Assembly: GCF_014931395.1 (NCBI RefSeq)
Contig: NZ_CP063120.1
Location: 1,037,501 to 1,101,500, forward strand
DNA from: Haemophilus parainfluenzae
Lineage (GTDB): Bacteria > Pseudomonadota > Gammaproteobacteria > Enterobacterales > Pasteurellaceae
Direction: 5' to 3'
Length of the DNA: 64,000 nucleotides
The position numbers were made by a program, and so were the translations under genes. Of this stretch, positions 50,255 to 61,220 are shown one piece after another. The notes under the pieces were generated by a model. It had not been told where the DNA came from. It did no database searches and worked only from the letters and a program-made list of their open reading frames with translations. Within the stretch, counting starts at the first letter, position 1, and each line of letters starts with the position of its first letter.

Positions 50255-50922
50255 TCCCACAAACCGAACAAGCCTTATTAGAAAAAGCCCAATCTATTGC
50301 GGGGTTAACCTTTGGTGAACTTGCAGATGAGTTAAATATTCCCGTTCCACCAGATTTAAAACGCGATAAAGGTTGGGTCGGAATGTTGCTTGAAACCGCA
50401 TTAGGAGCGACTGCTGGTAGTAAAGCAGAGCAGGACTTTTCCCATTTAGGCATCGAATTAAAAACCTTACCCATCAATGCCGAAGGTTTTCCGTTGGAAA
50501 CCACGTTTGTGAGTCTTGCCCCCTTGGTGCAAAATTCAGGGGTAAATTGGGAAAATTCACACGTTCGTCATAAATTATCGAAAGTTTTGTGGATTCCCAT
50601 TGAAGGCAGCCGAGGCATTCCTTTGCGTGAGCGCCATATTGGCCAACCTATCTTATGGCAACCTTCGACTGAACAAGAACATCAATTACGCCAAGATTGG
50701 GAAGAGTTGATGGATTATATTGTGCTCGGGAAGTTAGATCAGGTTACGGCGCGTATTGGTGAAGTTATGCAGCTGCGTCCAAAAGGTGCAAACAGTAAAG
50801 CCATTACGAAAGGCATTGGTAAAAATGGAGAAGTGATTGATACCTTGCCGTTGGGGTTTTATTTACGGAAAGAATTTACGGCAGGCATTTTAAACGCTTT
50901 TCTTAATCATAAAAATGGGTGA
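50251..50922 (+). CDS. mutH: DNA mismatch repair endonuclease MutH
   Basis: MutH nicks the unmethylated strand at hemimethylated GATC sites. The 223-residue protein has the catalytic Asp62 and ELK (Glu69, Lys71) in the sequence [13 protein letters not shown], and the conserved [15 protein letters not shown]. It is translationally coupled to ogt, pairing two repair functions. Its stop codon lies within the terminator stem. Confidence 0.97.
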   Translation: MIPQTEQALLEKAQSIAGLTFGELADELNIPVPPDLKRDKGWVGMLLETALGATAGSKAEQDFSHLGIELKTLPINAEGFPLETTFVSLAPLVQNSGVNWENSHVRHKLSKVLWIPIEGSRGIPLRERHIGQPILWQPSTEQEHQLRQDWEELMDYIVLGKLDQVTARIGEVMQLRPKGANSKAITKGIGKNGEVIDTLPLGFYLRKEFTAGILNAFLNHKNG

Positions 50923-50940
50923 ATCATCACCCATTTTTTT
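50911..50940. terminator. Bidirectional terminator between mutH and tilS
   Basis: AAAATGGGTGA-ATCA-TCACCCATTTT is a perfect stem with A/T flanks and contains the mutH stop codon. Confidence 0.9.
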
Positions 50941-52231
50941 ATTTCTCTAAGTTTTGAAAAACACGGAAAAAACCCACCGCACTTTGTAAAGTCTCACCAT
51001 AAAAAATGAGGGGGATACAATTTCGTTGCCAAGGCGGAACGCCGAGCTCTTGCCAAATTTTTTTCATGGTTTCGGCAGGGCGATTATGTTGTCGTTTTAC
51101 TTTGCCAGTATAAGCAAATCGTATTTGAATCGGCTCTTGTGTATCAGCAAGTTGAACCTGTTTTTCGTTCCAATTGACTAAAATGCCTGTCGCATTGTGG
51201 GTTGCATAAATTGTTCCAAGATTATCAGGCAAGGCAATCTGTTGATTTAACGGCATATCAAGACAAGTTTGCGACAAATCAGCGAATTTTCCTGTTAAAT
51301 AGAGACATTGCTGATAACGGCGAATAATATGCTCCCCAAGTTGAAATTGTGGGGATGCATCCGCTTTAGCCTGAATAACATCATCAATAATATGCATTAA
51401 TTGAACCTGCGTTGGCATGGCAATCTGATTTTTAGCCAACCACATGCGCAAAAGTGCGGTTTGTTTTTGCAGTGAATAGTCTAGAAAGTTTAGGAGCAAA
51501 AACTGTTTTTGATCCTCAAGAATGTGCTGTTCAAAGCAATCTTGTAACAATTCATTAATCAGTTGATGTTGCTCAAAACAATGTTGTGCGGCACGCTGAA
51601 CAGCATGATCAAAATGCCCCCAGCGTTGGCGTAATTCAGGCAAAATTTGGTTACGTAAGAAATTGCGATCGTAATGATTATCTTGATTGCTTTCGTCTTC
51701 GACCCAAGACAGATTTTCTTGTTGAACATAATTTTCTAATTCATTACGGCTAAAAGAAAGGAGTGGGCGCAGAATTGACATCCCGAACAATTGACTTTCT
51801 TTTTGCATGGCACCTAAACCTTGCAATCCTGCTCCGCGTTTTAGCGCCAGGAAAAAAGTCTCAGTTTGATCATTTAAATGATGTGCAGTGACTAGATATT
51901 CATTTGGTTGAATATGTGTTGAAATAGCTTGATAGCGAGCTTCTCTTGCGCCCGCTTCAATGCCATCGTGCATTTCCACTTTGACTTTTTCAATAATAAG
52001 TGGAATGGCAAATTGCTCACAGAGTTGTTGGCAATGAGCCGTCCAAGCATCCGCATTCGGGCTTAATCCGTGATGGATATGGATAGCTCGTAGACTTAAG
52101 TGCGGTCGTTTTTCGCTGAGTTTTTTAACTAAAGAAAGCAGTGCAGTAGAATCCAAACCACCGCTAAAAGCAATGAGAAGCTTATTGGCGGTGGTTGGAA
52201 TTTGAGCTTGGAATAATGAAAAAAGATCCAT
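50939..52231 (-). CDS. tilS: tRNA(Ile)-lysidine synthase TilS
   Basis: TilS converts C34 of tRNA-Ile(CAU) to lysidine so that it reads AUA. The 430-residue protein has the N-type PP-loop [11 protein letters not shown] (about residues 23-33), [14 protein letters not shown] and [16 protein letters not shown], and the C-terminal TilS substrate domain. The start overlaps the pdxY stop, giving coupling. Confidence 0.97.
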   Translation of the reverse strand: MDLFSLFQAQIPTTANKLLIAFSGGLDSTALLSLVKKLSEKRPHLSLRAIHIHHGLSPNADAWTAHCQQLCEQFAIPLIIEKVKVEMHDGIEAGAREARYQAISTHIQPNEYLVTAHHLNDQTETFFLALKRGAGLQGLGAMQKESQLFGMSILRPLLSFSRNELENYVQQENLSWVEDESNQDNHYDRNFLRNQILPELRQRWGHFDHAVQRAAQHCFEQHQLINELLQDCFEQHILEDQKQFLLLNFLDYSLQKQTALLRMWLAKNQIAMPTQVQLMHIIDDVIQAKADASPQFQLGEHIIRRYQQCLYLTGKFADLSQTCLDMPLNQQIALPDNLGTIYATHNATGILVNWNEKQVQLADTQEPIQIRFAYTGKVKRQHNRPAETMKKIWQELGVPPWQRNCIPLIFYGETLQSAVGFFRVFQNLEK

Positions 52232-53097
52232 TAGGCAACTTTAACAGCTTTGTAGTTTGTGCTTGGATTTAAGATTTCAAAACGCGCAGCAATAGGTTGG
52301 AGTTCGTAAGATTTCAAATCAAAGGTAGTTTTCATTACGCCAGCAACAGCATTATTCATTTTTTCAAAAGCTTCAACATCATTGCCACAGTTTAAGTAAT
52401 GCGCCAAGAAAGTTCCCGCAATTAAATCACCCACACCAACAGGTTCAAAGCTAAATTTATAAAGTGGACGACTTAAATGCCATACGCCTTCAGGTGTCGC
52501 CATAATAATTTCAAAGGTATTAGGATCATTCAATTTACCTGCTTTACCTAAGTGTTTAACTAACACTTTTTTCACACCTTTGGCAACTAATGCATTAGCG
52601 GCTTTGAGCACATCGTCAAAGGTGTTGATAGGGAAATCAGAAAGTGTACGAAGCTCAGAAAGGTTTGGTGTCATGATGTCTGCACGTGGAATGGCTTTTT
52701 CAATTAAGCGTTCACGTACACCATCGGCGACCACGCAGACTTTTTCGGCATTTGGCATAACAGGATCGCATAAGTAAAGTGCATTTGGATTACGCGCTTT
52801 GATTTTTTCTAAAGCATAGATAATTTTGTCAACTTGTTCAGCTGAACCTAAATAGCCAGAAAGCAATGCATCACATTCTTGCAGTTTTCCAATGGCATCT
52901 AAGCCGTTAGCAATTTCACCAATTTGTTCTTGTGGAATCACCATGCCCGTCCATTTGCCATATTGAGTATGGTTAGAGAATTGCACGGTATTGAGTGCCC
53001 ATACATCTACGCCTAATAGCTGCATTGGAAAAGTGGCGGATTTATTACCGGCAAAACCATAAACCACGTGAGATTGGATTGCTAATACGTTTTTCAT
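52231..53097 (-). CDS. pdxY: Pyridoxal kinase PdxY
   Basis: PdxY phosphorylates pyridoxal in the PLP salvage pathway. The 288-residue ribokinase-fold protein shows [20 protein letters not shown] near the N-terminus and the catalytic Asp in [18 protein letters not shown]. It has a normal length and is first in the pdxY-tilS operon. Confidence 0.96.
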   Translation of the reverse strand: MKNVLAIQSHVVYGFAGNKSATFPMQLLGVDVWALNTVQFSNHTQYGKWTGMVIPQEQIGEIANGLDAIGKLQECDALLSGYLGSAEQVDKIIYALEKIKARNPNALYLCDPVMPNAEKVCVVADGVRERLIEKAIPRADIMTPNLSELRTLSDFPINTFDDVLKAANALVAKGVKKVLVKHLGKAGKLNDPNTFEIIMATPEGVWHLSRPLYKFSFEPVGVGDLIAGTFLAHYLNCGNDVEAFEKMNNAVAGVMKTTFDLKSYELQPIAARFEILNPSTNYKAVKVA

Positions 53098-53173
53098 TTT
53101 GAGTTCTCCTTTTATATTATTTTAGGCATTGATGCTGTTTCTTGCATCCATGCAACATTTTTTTCAAAACACA

Positions 53174-53204
53174 AAAAAGAGCGGTTAAATTAACCGCTCT
53201 TTTT
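53174..53204. terminator. Terminator after accA
   Basis: AAAAGAGCGGTTAA and TTAACCGCTCTTTT form a perfect 14-bp stem with a 1-nt nominal loop, flanked by A and T runs. Confidence 0.9.
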
Positions 53205-53212
53205 ATATATTA

Positions 53213-54160
53213 TTAACAATAGCCATAAGACATTAAACGTTCGTAACGTCTTTCTAATAAGCCATCTTTGTCGAATGTATCAAGTTCGTTGAGTTCTTCA
53301 ACAAGGCATTGTTTTAAATTGCGTGCCATTTCATGATAATTACGATGCGCACCACCTAATGGTTCTGGAACGATATTATCAATTAAACCTAACTCTTTTA
53401 AACGAGTTGCGGTTAAGCCCATGACTTCGGCTGCGGTTGACGCTTTTTCTGCGCTTTTCCATAAGATAGACGCACAGCCTTCTGGTGAAATAACGGAATA
53501 AGTTGAATATTGCAACATATTTACTTTGTCGCCGACACCAATGGCTAATGCACCACCAGAACCGCCTTCACCGATTACGGTACAGATAACAGGCACTTTT
53601 AAGGTAGACATTTCACGTAAGTTACGAGCAATTGCTTCAGATTGACCACGTTCTTCCGCACCGATGCCCGGGTAAGCCCCTGGCGTGTCGATAAAGGTAA
53701 TAATAGGTAAGTTAAAACGCTCAGCCATTTGCATTAAACGTAATGCTTTACGATAGCCTTCAGGTGCTGGCATACCAAAGTTACGTGTTACTTTATCTTT
53801 TACTGTACGACCTTTTTGGTGGCCGATAATCATTACCGCGCGACCATCTAAACGAGCAAGACCACCTACGATTGCTTTATCATCTGCAAAGGCACGATCG
53901 CCTGCAAGTTCTTGGAAATCAGTAAAAATATGTTCGATATAATCAAGGGTGTATGGACGATTTGGGTGACGTGCCATACGAGAAACCTGCCATGCATCAA
54001 GATTTGCAAAGGTTTTTTTGGTTAATTCATCGCTTTTCTTTTGTAAGCGTTTAATTTCATCGTGTAAATCAATTTTGTCATCAGATGCTGAACGTAGTGC
54101 TTCAATTTTGGCTTCAAGTTCAGCAATAGGTAATTCAAAATCTAAATATTCTTGGCTCAT
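53213..54160 (-). CDS. accA: Acetyl-CoA carboxylase carboxyltransferase alpha subunit
   Basis: AccA with AccD forms the carboxyltransferase that makes malonyl-CoA. The 315-residue protein is typical: [20 protein letters not shown] at the N-terminus, [35 protein letters not shown] and [15 protein letters not shown]. It lies alone between pdxY-tilS and znuBC; accD is not in the window. Confidence 0.98.
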   Translation of the reverse strand: MSQEYLDFELPIAELEAKIEALRSASDDKIDLHDEIKRLQKKSDELTKKTFANLDAWQVSRMARHPNRPYTLDYIEHIFTDFQELAGDRAFADDKAIVGGLARLDGRAVMIIGHQKGRTVKDKVTRNFGMPAPEGYRKALRLMQMAERFNLPIITFIDTPGAYPGIGAEERGQSEAIARNLREMSTLKVPVICTVIGEGGSGGALAIGVGDKVNMLQYSTYSVISPEGCASILWKSAEKASTAAEVMGLTATRLKELGLIDNIVPEPLGGAHRNYHEMARNLKQCLVEELNELDTFDKDGLLERRYERLMSYGYC

Positions 54161-54247
54161 TTCTTATCCTAAAATATCGTCAAAAGTTGCCCGCACTTTA
54201 TCAAGATTTAAGGTGCGGTGCAAATGGTTTTCACTGGTTGGAGCGGA

Positions 54248-55033
54248 TTATAAATATTCCTTTTTTAGTAATGATAACAAAAACAAAAATGCGGAACAAA
54301 TCACGACAGAAGGCCCCGCAGCTGTATCATAAAAGGCGGAAAGGAATAACCCGCCAACGACGGAAAGCATACTGATTAAAATCGCAATAAACACCACTTG
54401 TTCAGGTGTTTTGGCAAAACGTCTTGCTGTTGCGGCTGGAATAATTAATAGCGATGTAATAATCAGGGCCCCTACAAACTTCATACTTAATGCGATCGTC
54501 AGTGCGGTCAAAATCATTAAAATAAATCGCATTTTTTTAATGTTAATGCCTTCTACTTGGGCTAATTCAGGCGAAACTGTGGTGGAGAGTAAGGCTTGCC
54601 AGAAGTAAAGTAGAGTGCCTAATACAATGATTACGCCAGCAGCAATATAAGGTAAATCGTTAAAATTAATGGCGAGTAAATCCCCAAAAAGATAACTCAT
54701 TAAATCGACTCGGACATTTTTAAGTAAGCCAACCGTAACCACGCCAAGTGAAAGACAACTGTGCGCGATAATGCCTAAAAGGGTATCCACTGAAAATTGC
54801 GTGTTACTTTCGAGCCATACCATTAATACGGCGAGAATAATCGTCAAAATTACAATGGCAACATAAGGGTTAATTTGTAGGAAAATGCCTAACGCCACAC
54901 CGAGTAAGGCTGAGTGGGAAAGGGTATCACCAAAATAAGCCATTTTACGCCACACCACAAAAGCACCGAGTGGTGCGGTAATTAAGGAAAGCAGTAAGCC
55001 CGTAAGCAAGGCGGGAAATAAAATCTCAAACAT
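54248..55033 (-). CDS. znuB: Zinc ABC transporter permease ZnuB
   Basis: ZnuB is the membrane channel of the high-affinity zinc importer. The 261-residue protein has about eight membrane helices and the family motifs GDTLSHSALLGVALG and LIIPAATARRFAKTPEQ. It starts 9 bp after znuC. The periplasmic subunit ZnuA is not encoded here. Confidence 0.95.
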   Translation of the reverse strand: MFEILFPALLTGLLLSLITAPLGAFVVWRKMAYFGDTLSHSALLGVALGIFLQINPYVAIVILTIILAVLMVWLESNTQFSVDTLLGIIAHSCLSLGVVTVGLLKNVRVDLMSYLFGDLLAINFNDLPYIAAGVIIVLGTLLYFWQALLSTTVSPELAQVEGINIKKMRFILMILTALTIALSMKFVGALIITSLLIIPAATARRFAKTPEQVVFIAILISMLSVVGGLFLSAFYDTAAGPSVVICSAFLFLLSLLKKEYL

Positions 55034-55042
55034 GATTTTTCC

Positions 55043-55837
55043 TTATTGTTGGCATTCTGATGGATTGGCACTGCAACTACAAACATCACCGTGCATATTA
55101 TGGTGATGGTTATGGTGGTGCGTATAAAAGCCCATATTTTGTGAGATTTGATTGCCCCAAAGACGCATAAATTTGGGATCATTGGATAGGCTTTCTGGTG
55201 TGCCGGCACAGCAAATGTGTTGATTGATGCACAACACTTCTTTACTGTCCGCCATCACGATATGCAAATCATGGGAAACCATTAAAACCGCACAGTTTAA
55301 GGTTTGTTGAGTACGATGAATCAGCTGATAAAGTTCAGCTTGACCATTAATATCCACGCCTTGAGTTGGTTCATCTAGCACCAGTAAATTGGGTTTATTT
55401 AAAATCGCACGGGCCAATAATACACGTTGCATCTCGCCACCAGAGAGTTTTTGCATATTATTTTTTCTCAGATGCGTAATAGAAAGTTGCTCAAGTGCGG
55501 TTGATATTTCTTGCGTTTTAACACCTTTTTTGAGCGCAAGAAAACGCTCAACCGTCATCGGTAAGCTGTGATCGAGGTGAATTTTTTGTGGGACATAGCC
55601 AATTCTGACATTAGCGCTATAAATTACTTCACCGGATGTTGGCGTTTGTAATTTTAATAAGGTTTTTAAGAGAGTCGATTTTCCTCCACCATTTGGGCCT
55701 ACAATGGTGATAATGGAATTAGGATAAATACTGAGATTAATATCCCGCAATGCGGTCTTTTGTTCAAAGACCACATTGATATTTTTCAGTGTAATTAATG
55801 GTGTGGGTTGGGCTGGTTGAATGGCGCGAATTTGCAT
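55043..55837 (-). CDS. znuC: Zinc ABC transporter ATPase ZnuC
   Basis: ZnuC powers zinc import. The 264-residue ATPase has Walker [14 protein letters not shown]-loop GYVPQK, signature [14 protein letters not shown], Walker [13 protein letters not shown] and the H-loop MVSHDLH. The C-terminus is His-rich ([13 protein letters not shown]) and probably binds zinc. It is divergent from the M23 peptidase gene; a palindrome lies between them. Confidence 0.95.
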   Translation of the reverse strand: MQIRAIQPAQPTPLITLKNINVVFEQKTALRDINLSIYPNSIITIVGPNGGGKSTLLKTLLKLQTPTSGEVIYSANVRIGYVPQKIHLDHSLPMTVERFLALKKGVKTQEISTALEQLSITHLRKNNMQKLSGGEMQRVLLARAILNKPNLLVLDEPTQGVDINGQAELYQLIHRTQQTLNCAVLMVSHDLHIVMADSKEVLCINQHICCAGTPESLSNDPKFMRLWGNQISQNMGFYTHHHNHHHNMHGDVCSCSANPSECQQ

Positions 55838-55903
55838 AATTCCCCCTTTAAAAATAGCTCACTAAAATAGCTCATTTCCTTATTTTTCTCAAGAAATTCC
55901 GAC

Positions 55904-55924
55904 TATGCCTAATATTTAGGCATA
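55904..55924. promoter_or_regulatory. Perfect palindrome between znuC and the M23 peptidase gene
   Basis: TATGCCTAA-TAT-TTAGGCATA is a 21-bp perfect inverted repeat, 67-87 bp upstream of znuC and about 92 bp upstream of the peptidase gene. It does not match the enteric Zur box I know. A regulator operator is inferred. Confidence 0.5.
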
Positions 55925-56015
55925 AAATTTCGCATTTTTAGGGTAAAATGAATTTTTTTTAGAGTTTGTAGTCTGAAGAGCGAAAAGCTTTTTATTCATT
56001 TTAAAGGTATCTATT

Positions 56016-57491
56016 TTGCAACACGTTAAATTAGCTAGAGATCGACGGAAAAGAAAATCCCGCATAAAAGCGGCGATTTTTTTTGCTGCACTTTTGCTTA
56101 TTTTAACGGGTATTTTTCTCGCCTTTAAAGATACCGCGGATTACGATCCTTCTCTGCAAAGTAATCTTGAACCAGAGATGGTGGATAACGTTCAATATCA
56201 ATCCCTTACACCTGAAAAAACAGAATCTGATAAGTCGCAAACTCAAGCAGGCGAACATCCTGAAACGAAGCAGAATGCGAATACGGAAGATGCGACTTCT
56301 TACGATGATGAACTTCAAGCCAAAGATGACGAAGTAGATGAAATCAAACCGCAGTTTGATGAGCTAACTGATTTACCAAAAGATGCGCAAGATGCGCTTA
56401 GCGGTATTTTAGATGTAGCCGATCAGGCATTGCGTATTACCGATCAATTTAGTCATACGGTGGTGCGTGGCGATTCATTAAAAGATGTGTTAGAGCTTTC
56501 AGGTTTAGAAGATGATACGGCGAAGAATTTAATCGCTGAGTATCCTGAATTAAAAACTTTGCGCGCAGGTCAACAGTTCTATTGGATTTTAGATAAAGAA
56601 GATCAACTGGAATATTTAAACTGGTTGGTGTCTGAAAAAGAAGAACGCATTTATGAGCGCACGGAAGACGGTAAATTTAAACGTCAAATCTTAGAGAAGA
56701 AAAGTATCTGGAAGAAAGAGGTGTTAAAAGGCACGATTAACGGATCTTTTGCATCAAGTTTGCGTGATTTAGGCTTGGATGGTCGTCAAATTAGCCAATT
56801 AAGTTCTGCGTTACAATGGCAGGTAAGCCTTCAAAAACTCAGCAAAGGCACCAAATTTGCGATTTTGGTATCACGTGAATATTTAGGCGATAAATTAACC
56901 GGTCAAGGTAACGTTGAAGCCATTCATATTATGGCAGACGGTAAGAGCTATTATGGCATTCAAGCCGCCAATGGTCGTTACTACGATAAGCAAGGGGAAA
57001 CCCTTGGTAAAGGCTTTGCGCGTTATCCATTGCAACGTCAAGCGCGTATTTCGTCACCATTTAACCCAAATCGTCGACATCCGGTAACAGGGCGTGTTCG
57101 TCCGCATAAAGGGGTGGACTTTGCTGTTTCACCAGGTACGCCAGTTATTGCGCCAGCAGAAGGTGTAGTAGAAAAAGTCGCTTATCAAGCTGGTGGTGCA
57201 GGACGTTATGTGGTGATACGTCATGGTCGTGAATATCAAACGGTGTATATGCATTTAAGTCGTGCTTTAGTGCGTGCGGGGCAAACTGTGAAGAAAGGGG
57301 AGCGTATTGCATTAACCGGTAATACAGGGATTTCAACTGGTCCACACTTGCACTACGAGTTTCATATTAATGAGCGTGCGGTGAACCCGCTTACGGTGAA
57401 ATTGCCGGGCACCAGCAGCGGAATGGCAACGGCAGAACGTAAGCAATTCTTAGTTCGAGCGAAAGAAGTCGAAAGAACGTTAAAATTATAG
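56016..57491 (+). CDS. mepM: M23 peptidoglycan endopeptidase, MepM/YebA-like
   Basis: This enzyme should cut peptidoglycan cross-links to allow growth. The 491-residue protein has a membrane anchor ([19 protein letters not shown]), an acidic linker, an OapA/LysM-like domain ([17 protein letters not shown]) and a C-terminal M23 domain with zinc ligands in [14 protein letters not shown] (His, Asp) and HLHYEFH (His). The start is a TTG at 56016 with AAAGG 9 nt upstream; I see no in-frame ATG in the N-terminal region. It lies opposite znuBC, as in E. coli. Confidence 0.93.
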   Translation: MQHVKLARDRRKRKSRIKAAIFFAALLLILTGIFLAFKDTADYDPSLQSNLEPEMVDNVQYQSLTPEKTESDKSQTQAGEHPETKQNANTEDATSYDDELQAKDDEVDEIKPQFDELTDLPKDAQDALSGILDVADQALRITDQFSHTVVRGDSLKDVLELSGLEDDTAKNLIAEYPELKTLRAGQQFYWILDKEDQLEYLNWLVSEKEERIYERTEDGKFKRQILEKKSIWKKEVLKGTINGSFASSLRDLGLDGRQISQLSSALQWQVSLQKLSKGTKFAILVSREYLGDKLTGQGNVEAIHIMADGKSYYGIQAANGRYYDKQGETLGKGFARYPLQRQARISSPFNPNRRHPVTGRVRPHKGVDFAVSPGTPVIAPAEGVVEKVAYQAGGAGRYVVIRHGREYQTVYMHLSRALVRAGQTVKKGERIALTGNTGISTGPHLHYEFHINERAVNPLTVKLPGTSSGMATAERKQFLVRAKEVERTLKL

Positions 57492-57499
57492 CGAATGAA

Positions 57500-57527
57500 G
57501 TGCGGTCAAATTTGACCGCATTTTTAT
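57500..57527. terminator. Terminator after the M23 peptidase gene
   Basis: AGTGCGGTCAAA and TTTGACCGCAtt are adjacent inverse arms followed by TTTTT; the left arm is an uptake signal. Confidence 0.85.
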
Positions 57528-57605
57528 TCGATTAAGAATTAACCCAAAACTGACCGCTCTCCACCTTTCTTCTTTTCCTTCAATATGCTATTCTTTTTGC
57601 ATTTC

Positions 57606-57624
57606 GAAATTATTCTCATTTATT
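57606..57624 (+). promoter_or_regulatory. Possible Fur site upstream of the siderophore importer
   Basis: The minus strand reads AATAAATGAGAATAATTTC, containing ATGAGAATAATT, similar to many gammaproteobacterial Fur boxes. It abuts the first permease start. The match is partial. Confidence 0.4.
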
Positions 57625-58578
57625 ATGATTAAGCGGCGTTATCTGATTTTTCTTTTAATCGTGCTTTCCTTTGTTTCACTTTTTCTCGGGGTAAGTACCG
57701 TTAATTTACAAGGATTACTGAATTTTGAAGGTAATCAGTGGCAGATTTTTTTCATCAGTCGTGTGCCACGTTTAATCAGTATCTTGATTGCGGGTGCATC
57801 CTTGAGTATTTGTGGTTTAGTGATGCAGCAACTCAGTCGAAACCGATTTGTTTCTCCCACCACGGCGGGCACAATGGACAGCGCACGATTAGGCATTTTA
57901 ATGGCCATGCTGTTTTTCCCAACAGCTTCAATGTTGTTAAAAACCGCCATTGCGGTCATCATGTCTTTCCTTGGCACATTATTATTTATGACGATTCTGT
58001 CCCGTTTGAAATTCAAGGACACGATTTTTGTGCCCTTAGTGGGGATTATGTTTGGTAATATCATCAGTTCAATTACTGCCTTTATCGCTTATAAAGAAGA
58101 TCTATTGCAAAACTTATCCGGGTGGCTACAAGGGGACTTTTCTCTTGTGATGTCAGGCCGTTATGAATTGTTGTATTTCAGTATTCCTACACTCATCGTG
58201 GCTTATTTATTTGCCCATCGTTTTTCTATTGTCGGGATGGGGAAAGATTTTGCGGTTAATCTAGGTCTAAATTACAACCAGGTACTTTATCTCGGTCTGC
58301 TCATTGTGGCGGTGGTGTCTTCGATTATTATCGTGTCTGTTGGGGTGATCCCTTTCTTGGGGCTAATTATTCCAAATATCGTCACGCTTTATTTAGGGGA
58401 TAACTTGAAGAAAGTGTTATCTCATACCGCTTTGCTAGGTGCCGTCTTTGTCTTATTCTGTGATATTTTAGGTCGAAGTGTGATTTATCCTTATGAGATT
58501 TCCATTAATGCCGTGGTTGGTGTATTTGGTAGTGGTATCTTCTTATTTTTATTATTAAAACGGTATAGAAATGGCTAA
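57625..58578 (+). CDS. Siderophore ABC transporter permease 1 (FecCD family)
   Basis: This 317-residue FecCD-type permease has about nine membrane helices and the motifs RVPRLISILIAGASLSICG and IPFLGLIIPNIV. It is the first gene of a four-gene importer (two permeases, ATPase, binding protein) with overlapping starts and stops. The set resembles CeuBCDE, FatDC or YclNOPQ systems for catecholate or petrobactin-type siderophores; the ligand is not resolved. Confidence 0.9.
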   Translation: MIKRRYLIFLLIVLSFVSLFLGVSTVNLQGLLNFEGNQWQIFFISRVPRLISILIAGASLSICGLVMQQLSRNRFVSPTTAGTMDSARLGILMAMLFFPTASMLLKTAIAVIMSFLGTLLFMTILSRLKFKDTIFVPLVGIMFGNIISSITAFIAYKEDLLQNLSGWLQGDFSLVMSGRYELLYFSIPTLIVAYLFAHRFSIVGMGKDFAVNLGLNYNQVLYLGLLIVAVVSSIIIVSVGVIPFLGLIIPNIVTLYLGDNLKKVLSHTALLGAVFVLFCDILGRSVIYPYEISINAVVGVFGSGIFLFLLLKRYRNG

Positions 58579-59530
58579 GAAATCTTCTTCTCAACTGATT
58601 GTATTGTCGTTGTTAGCCATGGTTTCTCTTGCACTTTATTTAGGCTACAACTTACCAAACCGTTGGCAATATGCCTTGGAAAATCGTGCCTTATCATTAA
58701 TTGCGATTGTGATCACAGGTGCTGCAATTGCACTTGCTACGATGATCTTCCAAACGGTTGTGAATAACCGAATTCTCACCCCGAGTATTTTAGGGTTAGA
58801 TTCGCTGTATTTACTGATTCAAACGACGATTATTTTCCTTTTCGGTTCGACCACATTGCTTTCAATGAATTCTATTGCCTTGTTTGTATTGTGTACGGGA
58901 TTAATGATGGCATTTTCATTAGCGCTTTATCACTTCCTCTTTAAGAAAGAAAACCAAAATATTTTCTTCTTATTGCTTGTTGGGATTATTTTCGGCACCT
59001 TCTTTGGCAGTTTAACGACGTTTATGGAAGTGTTGATTGATCCAAATGAATTCCAGATCGCACAAGATATTGGCTTTGCAAGTTTCAACCGAATCAATAC
59101 ACAAATCTTGTGGGTAGCATTAGCCATTTTAGTGGCGACGATTGTTTTCAGTCTGAGATATTGGCATTGCTTTGATGTGTTGGCGTTAGGAAGAGAAAAT
59201 GCGATTAACTTAGGGATTGATTATCAAAAGACCTTAAAAGTCCTATTAATTCTCGTGGCAATTTTAACGTCAGTGTCGACCGCACTTGTTGGTCCACTTA
59301 CTTTCCTGGGGTTATTGGTGATGAATGTGACCTTTGAATTTGTTCGTGATTATCGCCACAAGGTACTCATTCCTGCCGCGATGTTAATTTCCATTATTAC
59401 CTTGGTTTTAGGGCAATTATTAGTGACCCATATTTTTACGTTCCGCACGACATTAAGCATCATCGTTAATTTTGTCGGTGGCGTGTATTTTATTTATTTG
59501 TTATTAAGAGCAAACAAAAAATGGCAATAG
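58571..59530 (+). CDS. Siderophore ABC transporter permease 2 (FecCD family)
   Basis: This 319-residue FecCD-type permease has NRWQYALENRALSLIAIV near the start and TALVGPLTFLGLLVMN in the second half. It overlaps permease 1 by 8 nt and the ATPase by 10 nt, so the three are translationally coupled. It forms the heterodimeric channel with permease 1. An uptake signal lies at about 59280. Confidence 0.9.
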   Translation: MAKKSSSQLIVLSLLAMVSLALYLGYNLPNRWQYALENRALSLIAIVITGAAIALATMIFQTVVNNRILTPSILGLDSLYLLIQTTIIFLFGSTTLLSMNSIALFVLCTGLMMAFSLALYHFLFKKENQNIFFLLLVGIIFGTFFGSLTTFMEVLIDPNEFQIAQDIGFASFNRINTQILWVALAILVATIVFSLRYWHCFDVLALGRENAINLGIDYQKTLKVLLILVAILTSVSTALVGPLTFLGLLVMNVTFEFVRDYRHKVLIPAAMLISIITLVLGQLLVTHIFTFRTTLSIIVNFVGGVYFIYLLLRANKKWQ

Positions 59531-60282
59531 AAATTCGCAATATTACTAAAAGTTACGGAAGCAAAAAGGTGGTGGATAATGTGTCCATCACCATTCCTAC
59601 GGGGAAAATTACGTCTTTTATCGGGCCGAATGGCGCGGGGAAGAGTACGGTGTTGTCTATTATGAGCCGTTTGTTGAATGCTGATAGTGGCGAGATCCAT
59701 CTCAATGGTGAATTGCTCAATCGCAAGAAAAGTAGCGATATTGCGAAACAACTTGCGATTTTAAAGCAAACTAACAACATTAATTTGCGTCTAACCATTG
59801 AAGATTTAGTCGCTTTTGGGCGTTTCCCTTATTGCAAAGGAAACTTAACCCAAACTGACCGCACTTTTATTGATAATGCCATTGCTTATATGAATTTAGA
59901 TGATATTCGTCATCAATATATTGATAACTTAAGTGGTGGGCAGCGACAACGCGCTTATATTGCGATGACACTGGCACAAGATACGGATTATATTTTGTTG
60001 GATGAACCATTAAATAATCTGGATATGAAACATTCTGTGCAGATCATGCAAGTTTTGCGTAAATTAGCGACAGAACTCAACAAAACCGTGGTGATTGTGA
60101 TTCACGATATTAATTTTGCCTCTTGTTACTCAGACTACATTGTTGCCATGAAAAATGGAAAATTGGTACACCAAGGGGAAGTTAACCACATTATGCAATC
60201 ACCCGTGCTACAAGATATTTACGATATGACGATACCTATTCAGGATATCGACGACCATAAAATTGCCGTTTATTTTAGATAA
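59521..60282 (+). CDS. Siderophore ABC transporter ATPase
   Basis: This 253-residue ATPase has Walker A IGPNGAGKSTVL (about residues 33-44), signature NLSGGQRQRAYIAMTL, Walker B YILLDEPLNNLD and the His switch VIHDINFA. It resembles YclP/CeuD/FatE-type subunits. It overlaps permease 2 and is followed by the binding protein after 14 bp. Confidence 0.92.
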   Translation: MAIEIRNITKSYGSKKVVDNVSITIPTGKITSFIGPNGAGKSTVLSIMSRLLNADSGEIHLNGELLNRKKSSDIAKQLAILKQTNNINLRLTIEDLVAFGRFPYCKGNLTQTDRTFIDNAIAYMNLDDIRHQYIDNLSGGQRQRAYIAMTLAQDTDYILLDEPLNNLDMKHSVQIMQVLRKLATELNKTVVIVIHDINFASCYSDYIVAMKNGKLVHQGEVNHIMQSPVLQDIYDMTIPIQDIDDHKIAVYFR

Positions 60283-60296
60283 ATAAGGAAATCTTC

Positions 60297-61205
60297 ATGA
60301 AAAAAACACTATCAACATTAGCACTTTCACTTTTTGCTTTGGTCGGTGTTGCTCAAGCAGCAGATATTACCGTTGAAAATGCCGCTGGAAAGCAGGTTGT
60401 GCCACAAAATCCACAGCGAGTCATTGTGCTTGATTTTGGTGCCGCAGACACACTTCGTGCATTAGGTGTGCAAGATAAAATCGTGGGCTTCCCACAAAGT
60501 GGAAAAATTCCAAGCTACCTTTCAGAATTTGCAGACAAAAAATATAAAAATGTCGGCGATTTGAAAGAACAATCATTGGAGCAAATTAATGAACTCAATC
60601 CGGATTTGATCATCGCGTCTAAACGTCAAGAAAAAATGATCGACAAATTTAAAGAGATCGCGCCAGTATTTAATGTTGAAAATGACTACAACAATTACTA
60701 CCCGAGTTTTCAACAAAATGTGACCGCACTTGGTCGGATCTTTGGTAAAGAAAATATTGCGAAAGAAAAACTTTCAGCATTAGAAAGTAAGATTGACCAA
60801 GTCGCCAAAGATGCGAAAGACAAAACCGCCTTATTGGTACTTGTCAATGAAAGTAAAATCAGTGCCTTTGGTGATGGTTCTCGTTATGGTATGGTGTATC
60901 AAAAATTTGGTTTTAAACCGATTGATGACAGCATCAAATCGTCTACGCACGGCCAAAGTGTTGGTTTTGAATATATCTTAGAAAAAAATCCAGACTTTTT
61001 ACTTGTCGTGGATCGTACCGCGGCGATTACAGAAAAAGCCAACAATGCACAAAAAGTATTGGATAACGATATCATCAAACAAACCAAAGCGTATAAAGAT
61101 GGACACATTGTGTATCTTGATGCTGCCAATTGGTATCTTGCGTTTGGTGGTTTAGAAAGCATGGAAATCATCGCACAAGAACTTGATCGTGCAGTGAAAA
61201 AATAA
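60297..61205 (+). CDS. Siderophore-binding periplasmic protein (CeuE/FatB/YclQ-like)
   Basis: This 302-residue solute-binding protein has a signal peptide (LSLFALVGVAQA, cleaved about residue 21) without lipobox, so it is free in the periplasm. NPQRVIVLDFGAADTLRALG is the class III N-lobe start, and LNPDLIIASKRQE, SAFGDGSRYGMVYQKFGFKP and the closing WYLAFGGLESM follow. The family binds catecholates and, in some members, petrobactin or salmochelin fragments. It ends the operon. No TonB-dependent receptor is linked, so outer membrane passage must use a receptor elsewhere. Confidence 0.9.
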   Translation: MKKTLSTLALSLFALVGVAQAADITVENAAGKQVVPQNPQRVIVLDFGAADTLRALGVQDKIVGFPQSGKIPSYLSEFADKKYKNVGDLKEQSLEQINELNPDLIIASKRQEKMIDKFKEIAPVFNVENDYNNYYPSFQQNVTALGRIFGKENIAKEKLSALESKIDQVAKDAKDKTALLVLVNESKISAFGDGSRYGMVYQKFGFKPIDDSIKSSTHGQSVGFEYILEKNPDFLLVVDRTAAITEKANNAQKVLDNDIIKQTKAYKDGHIVYLDAANWYLAFGGLESMEIIAQELDRAVKK

Positions 61206-61220
61206 TACAAAAAATCATCT

